64,000 nt of DNA from Vibrio palustris (GCF_024346995.1 NZ_AP024887.1:806001-870000), one strand, 5' to 3'; counted from the stretch's first letter, positions 45,216-55,213 are shown. Notes: generated by a model from the letters alone, not told the origin. Translations and numbers: made by a program.

Positions 45216-45489
45216 GATGCATCCTTGTCGATGTGATACTGAAAAATAGTCATATGAATAACCGATTAGCGGTGATAAAGACCAGCAGAGATGAAGATAT
45301 TTTATCGATGTCTAATTTATATTGTTAGTATGGGTTGATCTTTGTGACGGCTCCCCCAATCTTACTAAGCATATATCGTTCTATGCGTTAATAATAGAAT
45401 ATGTTAGCGAGTAGATTTGATATACCTATATCACCGAAATGGTTTAAACATCATGATGTTTTAAACATACAGATAATAAAGGAGATGAC

Positions 45490-46170
45490 ATGAAAGTACT
45501 TGTTGTACTTACCTCGCATGATAAGTTGGGTAACACAGGCCATAAAACTGGTTTCTGGCTAGAAGAGCTAGCAGCGCCTTATTACGCAATGCAAGATGCA
45601 GGAGTTGAAATGACGCTAGCATCTCCAGCGGGTGGCCAGCCTCCACTTGATCCTGGTAGTGCTGGTGAAGATTTCCAAACTGACGATACACGTCGCTTTG
45701 AGAAAGATCCTGTTGCTCAAGAGCGTTTAGCGAATACCATGACGCTTGCTGAAGTCGATATCAATGAATACGACGGTGTTTTCTATCCAGGCGGTCACGG
45801 TCCATTGTGGGATCTGGCGGAAGATAAAACATCGATAGCTATTATTGAAGAAACCATCAAATCTAATAAGCCAGTTGCATTGGTGTGTCATGCACCGGGC
45901 GCATTACGTCATGTGAAGAACGCACAAGGCGAGCCGCTTGTTAACGGTAAGAAAGTGACAGGTTTTTCTAACTCTGAAGAAGCGGCGGTACAATTGACCG
46001 ACGTCGTTCCTTTCTTAGTAGAAAACATGCTGCAAGAAAATGGTGGTGAGTATTCAAAAGCGGATGATTGGACATCTTATGTTCTCACTGATGGATTGTT
46101 GATTACGGGTCAAAACCCACAATCTTCAGCTGAAACCGCAACGGCGTTAATTACTAAATTAAATAGTTAA
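45490..46170 (+). CDS. DJ-1/PfpI family class I glutamine amidotransferase-like protein
   Basis: A 226-residue protein of the DJ-1/PfpI family, near the Hsp31/glyoxalase III branch by pattern: GFWLEELAAPYYAMQDAGVEMTLASPAGG, then the nucleophile Cys in LVCHAPGAL, with Glu in the ELAAPY segment and His after Cys. Such proteins detoxify methylglyoxal or act as stress chaperones or deglycases. The ribosome site AAGGAGATGAC is strong. Its own terminator follows. Confidence 0.92.
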   Translation: MKVLVVLTSHDKLGNTGHKTGFWLEELAAPYYAMQDAGVEMTLASPAGGQPPLDPGSAGEDFQTDDTRRFEKDPVAQERLANTMTLAEVDINEYDGVFYPGGHGPLWDLAEDKTSIAIIEETIKSNKPVALVCHAPGALRHVKNAQGEPLVNGKKVTGFSNSEEAAVQLTDVVPFLVENMLQENGGEYSKADDWTSYVLTDGLLITGQNPQSSAETATALITKLNS

Positions 46171-46217
46171 TCATACTATTGATTAGTGAATTGACGTTGT
46201 CGTCAATGCCTATATCA

Positions 46218-46253
46218 AAGCGCCTTAAACCTTATGTTTGAGGCGCTTTTTTA
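46218..46253 (+). terminator. Intrinsic terminator after the DJ-1/PfpI gene
   Basis: AAAGCGCCT and AGGCGCTTT, extended by AAAC/GTTT, make a stem of about 13 bp, followed by T residues. Confidence 0.85.
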
Positions 46254-46338
46254 TTGAAAGCGTAGTAGTTCGAGATAAGCAGAAAAGAAAGCTTTATGTT
46301 GGCTTTAATTACGTGATGAAGACGGCAGGGAAGATGGA

Positions 46339-46686
46339 TTAAAGCCCTGATAAATCGATGGCAACCGGATCACCAAGCCAGTAGGCGTAAGTCGTATGAT
46401 CCGCCAGATCATCTCCAGTGAGTCCGTGAACAAAGATAGTTAGACCATTACGGTTTTCTTCTAGCCAAGGGATAATGTCGTCAAAAACCTTGGTGGAAAA
46501 CTTTATCTGACAACTCCACATCGTGTGAGGGCCAACAAGCTTTTCATGTACACGGCCAATTGTCGCGGTAAATTGTTCACCCGCTTTATGGCATAAGTCG
46601 CGAGCAAACTCGAGTGTGTCCTGATTGAAATAGACATGAGCATGATAAGCTTGATGCACATTAACCGGGCGTTTGATTGCTTCCAT
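46339..46686 (-). CDS. DOPA 4,5-dioxygenase family protein
   Basis: A 115-residue protein of the DOPA 4,5-dioxygenase-like family (compact beta fold). Conserved histidines are in YHAHVYFN, GPHTMWSCQ and FVHGLTGDDLADHTTYAYWLG. The bacterial members have no settled substrate. I chose the ATG at 46686 because AGAGGCC lies directly upstream; the open frame extends 27 codons further, into non-conserved sequence. It lies 65 bases after the HAD phosphatase gene and is probably in the same operon. Confidence 0.88.
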   Translation of the reverse strand: MEAIKRPVNVHQAYHAHVYFNQDTLEFARDLCHKAGEQFTATIGRVHEKLVGPHTMWSCQIKFSTKVFDDIIPWLEENRNGLTIFVHGLTGDDLADHTTYAYWLGDPVAIDLSGL

Positions 46687-46751
46687 AAAGGCCTCTTTGA
46701 AGGTGATATCCTGAGTATAAATGAGGATGAAATTATGAACCGATATCGTAT

Positions 46752-47423
46752 TTAAAGCGAGCCCCAATTAAGCACCGTCCAGTGGGGAAGGTGTCGCTCT
46801 GTGAAGTAGCGCTTTAAACGTGAGCATGGATTAACTAAATAGACGTAATCTGCATATTCACACAGCGGTAGGTCATTGATAGAGTCTGTATAAAAATGGA
46901 GTTCATGATATGTCTTGGTTTGTTTGTTCTGCCACTGTTGTAAACGCGTGACTTTACCTTCTCGGTAGCTAGGCGTTCCCGATATTTGTGCGTGGTAATA
47001 CTGACCATCGTCGACGAGATCGACACCAATGGCATGCTTAATCCCCATACGTTGGGCAAGAGGCTCAATTAAAAATGCCGCACTGGCAGAAATAATCAAT
47101 ATATCCACATTATCTTGCTTTAATGAGTCAATTAATCGAACAGATTCAGGGAATTGTGTGCTAATTATATGCTTATCAATACACTCTTCAATAAGCGCAC
47201 GTAACCAAACTTTAGACAGATGTGAAATGGGGGAAAGTGAAAACTGTAAATACTCGTTAATGTCTAATTTCCCTTGCGCATACAATGCCATTAAACGCTG
47301 ATCTTCTTCAATAAACTGGTGTGAGGCGAACCCTTTATCGACTAAAAATTGATGCCAAACCATCGTGCAGTCGGCGTTGATTAAGGTTTCGTCCATATCG
47401 AAAACATGTAAAGCGTTAGGCAT
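46752..47423 (-). CDS. HAD-superfamily IB phosphatase (SerB-like)
   Basis: A 223-residue phosphatase of HAD subfamily IB. Motif I FDMDETLINADC holds the nucleophile Asp9 and acid Asp11, motif II is IISAS (Ser near 114), motif III has Lys in REGKVTR, and motif IV is YTDSINDLPL. The family includes phosphoserine phosphatases and phosphocholine-type enzymes. The substrate is not clear. It is upstream of the DOPA-dioxygenase-like gene. Confidence 0.92.
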   Translation of the reverse strand: MPNALHVFDMDETLINADCTMVWHQFLVDKGFASHQFIEEDQRLMALYAQGKLDINEYLQFSLSPISHLSKVWLRALIEECIDKHIISTQFPESVRLIDSLKQDNVDILIISASAAFLIEPLAQRMGIKHAIGVDLVDDGQYYHAQISGTPSYREGKVTRLQQWQNKQTKTYHELHFYTDSINDLPLCEYADYVYLVNPCSRLKRYFTERHLPHWTVLNWGSL

Positions 47424-47570
47424 AGCTGTGACCCATTAGTTGACCGAAATAAAGGCAAGTGGCCAATAAAAATACATGGGTGTTGAGCATTAAGCAAATG
47501 AAGCTGTATGAATATCGTATTGCACTTTAATGGCACTGAGAAGGGACTGGCAGTGCATCAGCACAGACAT

Positions 47571-47600
47571 AAAAAAAGAGAGCCGAAGCTCCCTTTTTTA
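47571..47600 (-). terminator. Terminator of tRNA-Pro
   Basis: On the minus strand GGGAGC and GCTCTC pair around a TTCG loop with flanking A and T runs, ending in TTTTTTT. Confidence 0.88.
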
Positions 47601-47606
47601 GGTGTA

Positions 47607-47683
47607 TGGTCGGACTGAGAGGATTTGAACCTCCGACCCCCGACACCCCATGACGGTGCGCTACCAAGCTGCGCTACAGTCCG
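47607..47683 (-). tRNA. tRNA-Pro(GGG)
   Basis: A 77-base tRNA on the minus strand with an encoded CCA (47607-47609 on the plus strand as TGG), acceptor stem CGGACTG/CAGTCCG, D-arm GCGC...GCGC, and T-loop GGTTCAAATCC. The anticodon loop ATGGGGT gives anticodon GGG, reading CCC and CCU proline codons. The anticodon arm matches E. coli proL as I remember it. Confidence 0.95.
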
Positions 47684-47692
47684 ATGAAAGAA

Positions 47693-47720
47693 ATCATATC
47701 AGTTTTCTTTCTCCCGTCAA
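47693..47720 (-). promoter_or_regulatory. Promoter of tRNA-Pro
   Basis: On the minus strand TTGACG (47720-47715) and TATGAT (47698-47693) are 16 bases apart, close to the sigma-70 consensus. Transcription would start near 47686, a few bases before the tRNA. Confidence 0.75.
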
Positions 47721-47759
47721 GCAACAAAACGACAGGATAACTAATCCAAGGTTATTGAT

Positions 47760-49568
47760 TTAATTATCTTTTGAATAAAATCGTTGTAGTTCAGTTAAGC
47801 CTTGTAACAAGACAGGCAATGTTGGGCTTTCATGGTGAATGCGATGATACTTTTCATTGTACAGTTTGAAATTACCAAACTTATCGATAACCGTCGTTTT
47901 GTTACCTGTGATCAAGGCCAATTCTTTTTGATCCCCAGCTAAAATCCATTTGCGTTTGGTTTCGTCAAATAAGTTACGACCGCTACTGAAGTCACTTGGG
48001 TTAGACGAGACACCCATTAAATCCTGCATGAGGGTAACAGAAAGATCTAAGTGGCTAGAACGATGCTTAAATTGTGCGGCCAGCTTACCCGGCCAGTGGA
48101 TCACCATCGGCACTTTGATCTGATATTGGCTGTAATTTGTGTTTGAGCCCCAGCTATTGGTTTTTGTTTCATTAAATTCCATACCATGATTAGAGGTGAT
48201 AATAACCACCGTATTATTACTCAGATTGAGCTGTTTAATCTTGGCGAATAAGTTTGCCAATTCGTTATCGGCTTGGCTCACTGATTGTTGGTAATCATTC
48301 TTTAATCGTTCAGCAGGCGAACCTTGAGCATGTGAAGAGCTGAAGTCATTAAAGTCGGCGACAGAAGTCAGTTCTAAATAACTAAACCAATGTTTGTTTT
48401 GATTGTTTTTTGCCCATTTTGCCCAGTTATCAATAGTCTGCACATCATGCGATAGGCCTTTAACAAATGACTGTTTTTGCAGCGAGGTATGACTGAACAT
48501 GGTTTTTTTGTAAAGATCGTCGTCGAAGTTATCACCGCTAAATAGACCAAACTGGTATTTATGCGATTTAAACACATCCAACATAACTGGTGCGACGCCT
48601 TGGGCTGCAATACTGGTTTCGTAACTACTTGGCAACCCATAGAACAAACCAAACACCCCGAACATATCATTACTTGAGCTGTAGTGATTGAGAAATTGCA
48701 GGTTCTGCTGCGCGTAAGCTTCTGTATTAGGCATTAGGCGAGCATTGAGTGCGTCGGCACGTAAATTATTCACGCTCACTAGCAGCACGTTCAGTTGATT
48801 TGCTCGGCGCCCAAATCGAATTTTTTCTCGTGGATAATCCATGAGGTCGACGTTATTTTGTTGATTTTCTTTAAGGCGTTTACGATATTCGTCTCTATCC
48901 AGTAAGCCATGCTTCTCCATAAAGGATTTTGCTGTCATTGGGTATGAGAGCGGAAAGTTAGATTTTTGGCTAGTGACAGGCTCATAGAAATAGGCATCTG
49001 ACCATACGTAGATGAGGTGGCTGGTAATGAAGCAAACAAAAAACACCGCTGCCATTGGGCGTCCAATACGTTTATGTGACAGTTTACGCTGTTTGCGCCA
49101 TACCCATTCGGATAGGCCCAGCTCCAGTAAAAAAATAAGCGGTAATACAACGAATAAGTGTTGAAGATCGGTACTTAAGCGATTGGCTTCATCACTGAAT
49201 AATAACTCCCATACAACAGGAGTTAGGTGTAAATTAATAATTTGATAGGCTTGAGTATCAACCAGCAGTACGGTTAATCCGATGGTAGAAAAACACACTG
49301 CGAAAAACCGGAACACTGACCTTGACGGGATGACGAAGGTCAGTGGAAACAGAATTAACAGGTAAAGTGCGAAAACCAGAAAGCCAAAATGACCCACCCA
49401 AGAGACTGATAGATACAGTTGTCCGAGGAAGGTGTCAGGCCATGGTGATTGAGCGATGTACCGCGTACCGATCAACATTGCAGCAATGATATTAAAGAAG
49501 GCAAACCAGTGCCCCCAACCGACGAGTCGCGATACGCGCTCGCCGTATGTATTTCCGCTATCTACCAT
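47760..49568 (-). CDS. yejM: Inner-membrane YejM/PbgA-like sulfatase-fold protein
   Basis: A 602-residue protein with five N-terminal membrane helices (about residues 15-200) and a periplasmic sulfatase-like domain (from about 255). In enterobacteria this protein senses lipid A and adjusts LpxC degradation, and it was earlier described as a cardiolipin transporter. The segment NVLLVSVNNLRADALN has Asn where sulfatases have their first metal-binding Asp, in line with a non-catalytic role. Later motifs (VVIITSNHGMEFNE) remain. It lies downstream of yejL. Confidence 0.9.
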   Translation of the reverse strand: MVDSGNTYGERVSRLVGWGHWFAFFNIIAAMLIGTRYIAQSPWPDTFLGQLYLSVSWVGHFGFLVFALYLLILFPLTFVIPSRSVFRFFAVCFSTIGLTVLLVDTQAYQIINLHLTPVVWELLFSDEANRLSTDLQHLFVVLPLIFLLELGLSEWVWRKQRKLSHKRIGRPMAAVFFVCFITSHLIYVWSDAYFYEPVTSQKSNFPLSYPMTAKSFMEKHGLLDRDEYRKRLKENQQNNVDLMDYPREKIRFGRRANQLNVLLVSVNNLRADALNARLMPNTEAYAQQNLQFLNHYSSSNDMFGVFGLFYGLPSSYETSIAAQGVAPVMLDVFKSHKYQFGLFSGDNFDDDLYKKTMFSHTSLQKQSFVKGLSHDVQTIDNWAKWAKNNQNKHWFSYLELTSVADFNDFSSSHAQGSPAERLKNDYQQSVSQADNELANLFAKIKQLNLSNNTVVIITSNHGMEFNETKTNSWGSNTNYSQYQIKVPMVIHWPGKLAAQFKHRSSHLDLSVTLMQDLMGVSSNPSDFSSGRNLFDETKRKWILAGDQKELALITGNKTTVIDKFGNFKLYNEKYHRIHHESPTLPVLLQGLTELQRFYSKDN

Positions 49569-49604
49569 GTGATGTTCTGTTCTTTATCCGTTTTTATGGT
49601 GAAC

Positions 49605-49820
49605 TCAATCGTCGATTGACGAGATCAACGCTTGCGAGAATTTTTCTGCAATCGATTTGCGTTGCTTCGCTGCCACATTGGTGTTAATGACATTGGTGGC
49701 AATATTGCCAGCAATCATCAATGTTAACTCAGATGATGATTCATGTTTATCAAGAACAGCCGCAATTTCCGTCAGAATTGTTTCAACTTGTTCGTCACTA
49801 TATTTTGATGTAATTGGCAT
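49605..49820 (-). CDS. yejL: YejL-like DUF1414 family protein
   Basis: A 71-residue cytoplasmic protein with the DUF1414 pattern ([46 protein letters not shown]...). The function is not established. It is adjacent to yejM on the same strand, as in E. coli, with a 36-bp gap, and is divergent from yejK. GTCCTTAT (read on the minus strand as ATAAGGAC) with AAGG sits just upstream of its ATG. Confidence 0.92.
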   Translation of the reverse strand: MPITSKYSDEQVETILTEIAAVLDKHESSSELTLMIAGNIATNVINTNVAAKQRKSIAEKFSQALISSIDD

Positions 49821-49903
49821 AAGGACTCTATAGATGATAGTAAAAGCGGCTTATGATAACCTACAATCCCTTACAACTGAAACCCAACGATGATAATTTC
49901 ACT

Positions 49904-50905
49904 ATGAGTCTGCACCTTTCTAACGTCATTTTGCACCAATTACGTAAAAATGATAACGACGAGCTCGTCGTAAACTTTAGAGCACAAGCCCTTGATAATG
50001 ACACATCCACTGAAAATCTAGTGGCAGAATTGCATCGCGTGTTTAATGCAAAAGCTGGTAAAGGTTTCGGTTCCTTTCAAGAAGATAGTCAATTTCAGGG
50101 CTGGCTGCAGGAATTACGTCAAGGAACGCGTGATTTTTATGACTTTTCGCAGCTAAGTGGTCAACGTTTGCGCGATGAGCTCGCAAAGTACCCATTTGCT
50201 GATGAAGGTATTTTAGTCTTCGCTGAGTATCAATCGCTGGCAACAGACTACTTGTTTATTGGTCTTTTGCCTATGAATCAAAGCCTAAAAGTGACTGAAG
50301 GTCTCGATATTAGTGCGACAGATTACCTTGATATCAATAAAATGGATATTGCGGCTCGAATTGACATTTCTAGCTTTGAAACGGATAAAGACTCGAATCG
50401 CTATTTGTCTTATATCAAAGGTCGTGTTGGACGTAAGGTCGCTGATTTCTTTTTAGATTTCTTACAAGCGAGTGTTGGTCTAGATACTAAGCAACAAAAC
50501 CAAGTATTAATGCAGGCAGTACAAGATTTCTGTTCTGACGCTAAGCTTGAGAAAGATGAAGCCATTAGCTACAAAAAACAGGTCGCTGAATACTGTACAG
50601 AACAAATTAAGTCGGGTGATGAGATTGAAGTTCAAGAACTGTCTGGTGAATTAGCGCCAAGTACAGATGGAACGAGCTTCTTAGAATATACTCAGCAACA
50701 TGGTTACGAGCTCGAAGAGAGCTTCCCGGGTGATCGTACCGCGGTTCGTAAACTGACCAAATACGTCGGCGCTGGTGGTGGTTTGAACATTAGTTTTGAT
50801 AGTTTATTAATGGGCGAGCGAGTGTTCTACGATCCAGAAACGGATACCTTAACGATTAAAGGCACGCCGCCCAATTTACGTGATCAATTAAACCGCAATA
50901 AATAA
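49904..50905 (+). CDS. yejK: Nucleoid-associated protein YejK
   Basis: A 333-residue nucleoid-associated protein of the NdpA/YejK family, with the conserved block RLRDELAKYPFADEG, the YLDINKMDIAARIDIS strand and RYLSYIKGRVGRKVADFFLDFL. The C-terminus has GYELEESFPGDRTAVRKLTKYVGAGGG and ends with PPNLRDQLNRNK. I placed the start at the ATG at 49904, where the family begins (MSLHLSNVILHQL); an upstream ATG at 49853 would add 17 residues. It is divergent from yejL. Confidence 0.94.
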   Translation: MSLHLSNVILHQLRKNDNDELVVNFRAQALDNDTSTENLVAELHRVFNAKAGKGFGSFQEDSQFQGWLQELRQGTRDFYDFSQLSGQRLRDELAKYPFADEGILVFAEYQSLATDYLFIGLLPMNQSLKVTEGLDISATDYLDINKMDIAARIDISSFETDKDSNRYLSYIKGRVGRKVADFFLDFLQASVGLDTKQQNQVLMQAVQDFCSDAKLEKDEAISYKKQVAEYCTEQIKSGDEIEVQELSGELAPSTDGTSFLEYTQQHGYELEESFPGDRTAVRKLTKYVGAGGGLNISFDSLLMGERVFYDPETDTLTIKGTPPNLRDQLNRNK

Positions 50906-50983
50906 GCCACGCTCAGGATGCCGGCAGACACCATGAGTGCCGCACTGTTTGGCTTTGATTTAGTTGCGCTTTGCGTATTGTAA

Positions 50984-51013
50984 AATGCCCAAGCACTTAG
51001 GTGCTTGGGCATT
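50984..51013. terminator. Bidirectional terminator between yejK and nhaC
   Basis: AATGCCCAAGCAC and GTGCTTGGGCATT pair over 13 bp with a 4-base loop. The two genes converge on it. Confidence 0.88.
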
Positions 51014-51020
51014 GTGTTTT

Positions 51021-52466
51021 CTACGCGTTAGTCAGCGCTTGTTTCTCTGAGACTATCTGCGTGTCGTTATGCTCATCGGTGACGACTGGTTCACATGGGT
51101 CGACAAACCATCCCATGTAAGAGCAGACGATAGTGACAATAATGCACACAAAGCTGAGCCACATGAAAGGCGCATAAGACAAGGTAGCAACGCCTAAGAT
51201 GCTAGCCATATAAATACCGTTATCGCTCCATGGCACCATACCCGATGTTAAGGTGCCACCAAACTCTGCGTTACGGGATAGGTTCTTACGTTTGAAACCA
51301 AGGCGATCATAATTTTTCGCGCATATTTTTGGTGTCAAGATAAGAGAAACATACATGGCTGAGCCAAACACATTACCTAGGAATGCTGTGCCTATGGTAC
51401 TTGTCGCTAATGACCCAGCACTTTTCACGCGATGGGAAAAGAGGTTGGCAATGGTTTCCAGTATGCCAACTTTATCAAGTAATCCGCCGAACCCGAGTCC
51501 GAAGACAATCACTGCGACCGAACTAAGCATTGATGACATACCACCACGGTTTAAAATTGAATCGATGAACTCAACACCTGAATCAATACTATAAGGCGCC
51601 CACGCGGTATTAAATGCGGTCAGCGCATTCATATCTTGAATCATTACAGCCCAAATAATACCCAGCAATGAGCCGAAACTAATCACAGGGAATGATGGCA
51701 GCCTAAGAGCCAACAATGCTAAGACAATTACGACAGGGACAAAAGAGTAGGGAGTGATATCAAATTGATTCTGCATTGCCTGCATTACCGATTGCACTTG
51801 CGACATATCGACTTGACCTGAATAGTGAAAGCCAAGTGCGGTGAACAGAACGGCAGTAATCCCATAGCTGATGGCTGCAATCGGCAGCATACCTTTGATA
51901 TGTTCAACGACTTCCACGTTAGACATGCTTGACGCTAAAATAACGGAATCAGAGAGGGGCGACATTTTATCGCCAAAATAACAACCTGATAGTACTGCGC
52001 CTGCGGTAACGGGAGCCGGAACACCAAGACCTTGGCCAATTCCCATCATTGCGATGCCGGCGGTACCGGCTGCACCCCAAGAGGTGCCGGTTGCAAGCGC
52101 TGTTAGTGAGCAAATTAACATTGTGGCAAGCAAGAATATAGAGGGATGAATCGCTTTTAGGCCGTAATAAATAATGGTGGGTACAATTCCCCCTGCAATC
52201 CATGTGCCGACTAAAGCTCCAACGGCGAGTAAGATCAGCACGGCACCTAATCCGTTTGATATCCCGTTCAAAGCCGCTTTTTCTAAGTCTTGATACTTAT
52301 GGCCTAAACGTATACCAAGAACAATAATAATAAACCAACCGATATACAGAGCGAGTTGGATAGGTAAATTAAGTTTTGCTGTGAACGAAAATGCGATCAG
52401 TAGAAACAAACCTAGTGACACAATAACTTGCAGTATGCTTGGTAAGCGCTTGCCCGCAGGTACCAT
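51021..52466 (-). CDS. nhaC: NhaC family Na+/H+ antiporter
   Basis: A 481-residue protein of about 12 helices, of the NhaC type (ion transporter superfamily), with the motif LTALATGTSWGAAGTAGIAMMGIGQGLGVPAPVTAGAVLSGCYFGDKMSPLSDSVILAS near residues 120-185 and NAEFGGTLTSGMVPWSDNGIYMA near the end. It is expected to exchange sodium for protons, which suits a marine organism; related proteins in some bacteria carry amino acids or malate. It is convergent with yejK and divergent from asd. The ATG region has only a weak ribosome site. Confidence 0.9.
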   Translation of the reverse strand: MVPAGKRLPSILQVIVSLGLFLLIAFSFTAKLNLPIQLALYIGWFIIIVLGIRLGHKYQDLEKAALNGISNGLGAVLILLAVGALVGTWIAGGIVPTIIYYGLKAIHPSIFLLATMLICSLTALATGTSWGAAGTAGIAMMGIGQGLGVPAPVTAGAVLSGCYFGDKMSPLSDSVILASSMSNVEVVEHIKGMLPIAAISYGITAVLFTALGFHYSGQVDMSQVQSVMQAMQNQFDITPYSFVPVVIVLALLALRLPSFPVISFGSLLGIIWAVMIQDMNALTAFNTAWAPYSIDSGVEFIDSILNRGGMSSMLSSVAVIVFGLGFGGLLDKVGILETIANLFSHRVKSAGSLATSTIGTAFLGNVFGSAMYVSLILTPKICAKNYDRLGFKRKNLSRNAEFGGTLTSGMVPWSDNGIYMASILGVATLSYAPFMWLSFVCIIVTIVCSYMGWFVDPCEPVVTDEHNDTQIVSEKQALTNA

Positions 52467-52879
52467 AAAAAAGCCTCTTACGAATGATTATGCTAATGAT
52501 TAAACATAAAAGTAACAATGAACCGGCCGCACTTTACCTGAAATGCATAGATTTATCGAGTTTATTGAGTAAATTAATGATTTAATATCGCTTATAAATA
52601 GAGAAAATTAGCGATTAATCATGTGTTTTTCAATATATTAGATATAAAACCCTAACTTATAGGTATATGACGCCTATAGCATAATTATCTATTTGAAAGC
52701 GAGTTTTATGTTAGAAATAGGCAGGGGAAGTATGGTTTAATTAAGGCAGTGATTTCAGTGCTGTTTGCCTTAATGAGTATAAGAAAGAGGCCGTCGACCA
52801 GATTTTTTTGGTTGAGATTTTGCTTTGAATCCCTTATAGATGGGATAGAGAAATTAAAAAGAACAAGGAGAAGTCGAGA
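52467..52879. other. Intergenic region between nhaC and asd
   Basis: A 413-bp AT-rich gap with divergent promoters. I looked for a lysine riboswitch here, because asd or nhaC can be controlled by one, and found no recognisable conserved core. No gene is seen. Confidence 0.4.
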
Positions 52880-53992
52880 ATGAAAGTAGGTCTAGTAGGT
52901 TGGCGCGGCATGGTCGGGTCAGTATTAATGCAACGCATGGTAGAAGAAGGGGACTTTGATCTTATCGAACCGACCTTCTTTAGTACTTCGCAAGTCGGAG
53001 GAGCGGCCCCAAACTTTGGTAAAGACGCAGGTACGCTAAAAGATGCATTTGATATTAATAGTTTAAAGCATCTTGATGCGATCATTACTTGTCAAGGTGG
53101 CGGCTATACTGAGCAAGTGTACCCACAACTTCGCCAAGCCGGATGGAAGGGCTACTGGATTGATGCGGCTTCAACATTACGCATGGCAGATGATTCTATC
53201 ATCACGCTAGACCCTGTGAACTTGACGCAAATTCAACAAGGTATCCATAGCGGTACGAAAACATTTGTCGGCGGAAACTGTACGGTAAGCTTGATGCTAA
53301 TGGGCTTAGGTGGGTTATTCGAGAAAGGGCTGGTGGAATGGACCAGTGCAATGACGTACCAAGCGGCTTCTGGCTCTGGCGCTAAAAATATGCGCGAGCT
53401 GATTAACCAAATGGGTGTCATTGCCGACTCTGTTAGTTCAGAGCTTGCCAATCCAGCGAGCTCCATTTTAACTATTGATCGTAAAGTTGCGGAAACCATG
53501 CGTGCAACCTCTTTCCCAACACAAGAGTTTGGTGTGCCATTGGCTGGTTCGTTAATTCCATGGATTGATGTGAAGCGTGAAGACGGTCAAAGTAAAGAAG
53601 AGTGGAAAGGTGGCGTTGAAGCCAATAAGATCTTAGGGTTACAAGATTCACCAGTGCCTATTGATGGGACATGTGTGCGTGTTGGAGCGATGCGTTGTCA
53701 TTCACAAGCATTAACGATCAAACTTAAGCAAAATGTCCCTATGGATGAAATTGAAGATATCATTGCATCTCATAACGAGTGGGCAACTGTTGTACCAAAC
53801 GATCGCAGTATTACCGAGCAGAACTTATCACCTGCCAAAGTGACCGGCACATTATCTGTACCTGTAGGGCGTTTGCGTAAAATGAAAATGGGTGATGACT
53901 TCTTGAATGCATTTACAGTCGGTGACCAACTATTGTGGGGGGCGGCCGAACCTTTACGTCGTTCGCTCCGTATCATTCTTGCAGAGAAATAA
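52880..53992 (+). CDS. asd: Aspartate-semialdehyde dehydrogenase
   Basis: A 370-residue enzyme of the second step of the aspartate family pathway: it reduces aspartyl phosphate to aspartate semialdehyde with NADPH, feeding lysine, threonine, methionine and diaminopimelate synthesis. N-terminal Rossmann motif VGWRGMVGS, the catalytic Cys134 in GGNCTVSLM, the conserved block [15 protein letters not shown], and the C-terminal [12 protein letters not shown] with catalytic His. The form fits the gram-negative-type Asd. GGAGAAGTCGAGA precedes the ATG. Confidence 0.97.
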   Translation: MKVGLVGWRGMVGSVLMQRMVEEGDFDLIEPTFFSTSQVGGAAPNFGKDAGTLKDAFDINSLKHLDAIITCQGGGYTEQVYPQLRQAGWKGYWIDAASTLRMADDSIITLDPVNLTQIQQGIHSGTKTFVGGNCTVSLMLMGLGGLFEKGLVEWTSAMTYQAASGSGAKNMRELINQMGVIADSVSSELANPASSILTIDRKVAETMRATSFPTQEFGVPLAGSLIPWIDVKREDGQSKEEWKGGVEANKILGLQDSPVPIDGTCVRVGAMRCHSQALTIKLKQNVPMDEIEDIIASHNEWATVVPNDRSITEQNLSPAKVTGTLSVPVGRLRKMKMGDDFLNAFTVGDQLLWGAAEPLRRSLRIILAEK

Positions 53993-54039
53993 GCAGGTTA
54001 TGTCTCTGGCTTGATTATTTTTATTGAGATTAATAAGTT

Positions 54040-54070
54040 AAAAGCGCCGATTATCATCGGCGCTTTTTTG
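54040..54070. terminator. Bidirectional terminator between asd and marC
   Basis: AAAAGCGCCGAT and ATCGGCGCTTTT pair over 12 bp with a 4-base loop, followed by T residues. asd and marC converge here. Confidence 0.88.
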
Positions 54071-54107
54071 TATCTCATAAAACATGGGCGTCAATCACGC
54101 TGAGCGA

Positions 54108-54749
54108 CTAAACAGCAAGCCCGGGTAGAAGGTTGATAAGTCCATTCGCCATAAACTCGATGCCGAGCGCGGCCAAGATAAGTCCCATAATACGCGTAAT
54201 GACGTTGATCCCGGTTTGCCCCAAAAATCGCACAATAAATGGTGCCGAACGGAATAGTACCCAACCACCGAAACAGAAGATGATAATCGTGATAATAATC
54301 CCGATTAAATTGAAGGTTTCTGGGTAACGAGAGCCATAAACTATCGTCGAGCTGATGGCTCCAGGGCCCGCCATGAGTGGCATAGCCAGAGGTACGACGC
54401 CAACTTGCTCGCGGCTCATTGATTCGCTAATTTCTTGTTTATTCTGTTTATCTTCTCCGAGTTTTCCGCTCATCATTGAAAACGCAATACTGAGAAGTAG
54501 TAACCCACCTGCCACACGAAAGGCATCAAGCGAGATGCTAAAAACATCTAATAGTGTTTGACCACCAATTAAAGAACAAATCAAAATCACCGCAACCGAG
54601 AAGTGAGTCGTGCGGGCGGTTTTACGTCGTTCATCACTATCCATGTAGCTGGTTAAAGACACAAAAACTGGCATGATGCCAATTGGGTTTACCGTGGCAA
54701 ATAAGCCAAGGAAAAATTGTAAAAATATTGCGAAATCGCTATAAGCCAT
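54108..54749 (-). CDS. MarC family integral membrane protein
   Basis: A 213-residue protein with six predicted helices and the MarC pattern (FLGLFATVNPIGIMPVFVSLTSYMD, REQVGVVPLAMPLMAGPGAISSTIVYG). Despite the name, MarC proteins are not known to give antibiotic resistance; some may transport amino acids or peptides. I chose the ATG at 54749; an upstream TTG would add 10 residues with no ribosome site. It is convergent with asd. Confidence 0.92.
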   Translation of the reverse strand: MAYSDFAIFLQFFLGLFATVNPIGIMPVFVSLTSYMDSDERRKTARTTHFSVAVILICSLIGGQTLLDVFSISLDAFRVAGGLLLLSIAFSMMSGKLGEDKQNKQEISESMSREQVGVVPLAMPLMAGPGAISSTIVYGSRYPETFNLIGIIITIIIFCFGGWVLFRSAPFIVRFLGQTGINVITRIMGLILAALGIEFMANGLINLLPGLAV

Positions 54750-55171
54750 GCAAGTACTCTGATACGTAACGTGAACCAATAAAAGTGCGGCTAATGTAAG
54801 CGAAATGAGATGTTATAACGAATGAAAAAAATTGTAGTAAATTATCAATTACGGATTACTTTTTTTTATGCGTGATTAGATTTTTTCAGACAAATTAGCA
54901 TTTCACACGTAACCAGTAATAAATGCGATTCCTTTTTTCCCCAAACCTTTGGTGGAGACTTTCATAATCACCCAGTGGCACATAAAGCGTGTATGGCAGA
55001 GCAAGAGAGTGGCGTGGTGTAATTTTTTTACAAAAAATCGTTATTCTCTAACTTTATCAGCGATCTGCTACAACTCCTAGAATAAGATAATTTGCACAAA
55101 AACCATTTAAAACATAAGGTTAAATGCTGTTTATGTGAGTGTTAAATATTATCGTTTTTTAGCAAGCCAAA
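54750..55171. other. Long upstream region of adhE
   Basis: About 420 bp of AT-rich DNA upstream of the adhE promoter, holding the marC promoter and room for regulators. I see no gene. Confidence 0.45.
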
Positions 55172-55213
55172 CTGATCCAAATCAATTTTCTCGACTGAAT
55201 TCACGTCTATACT
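55172..55213 (+). promoter_or_regulatory. FNR-like site and promoter of adhE
   Basis: CTGAT-CCAA-ATCAA (55172-55185) matches the FNR consensus TTGAT-N4-ATCAA at 9 of 10 positions. A -10 element TATACT lies at 55208-55213. With a start near 55220, the site is centred at -41.5, the class II position of FNR-activated promoters. Confidence 0.7.

Noticed and set aside
52467..52879. Lysine riboswitch upstream of asd or nhaC
   Set aside because: I looked on both strands for the conserved core of this element and did not find it. A covariance-model search would settle the question.
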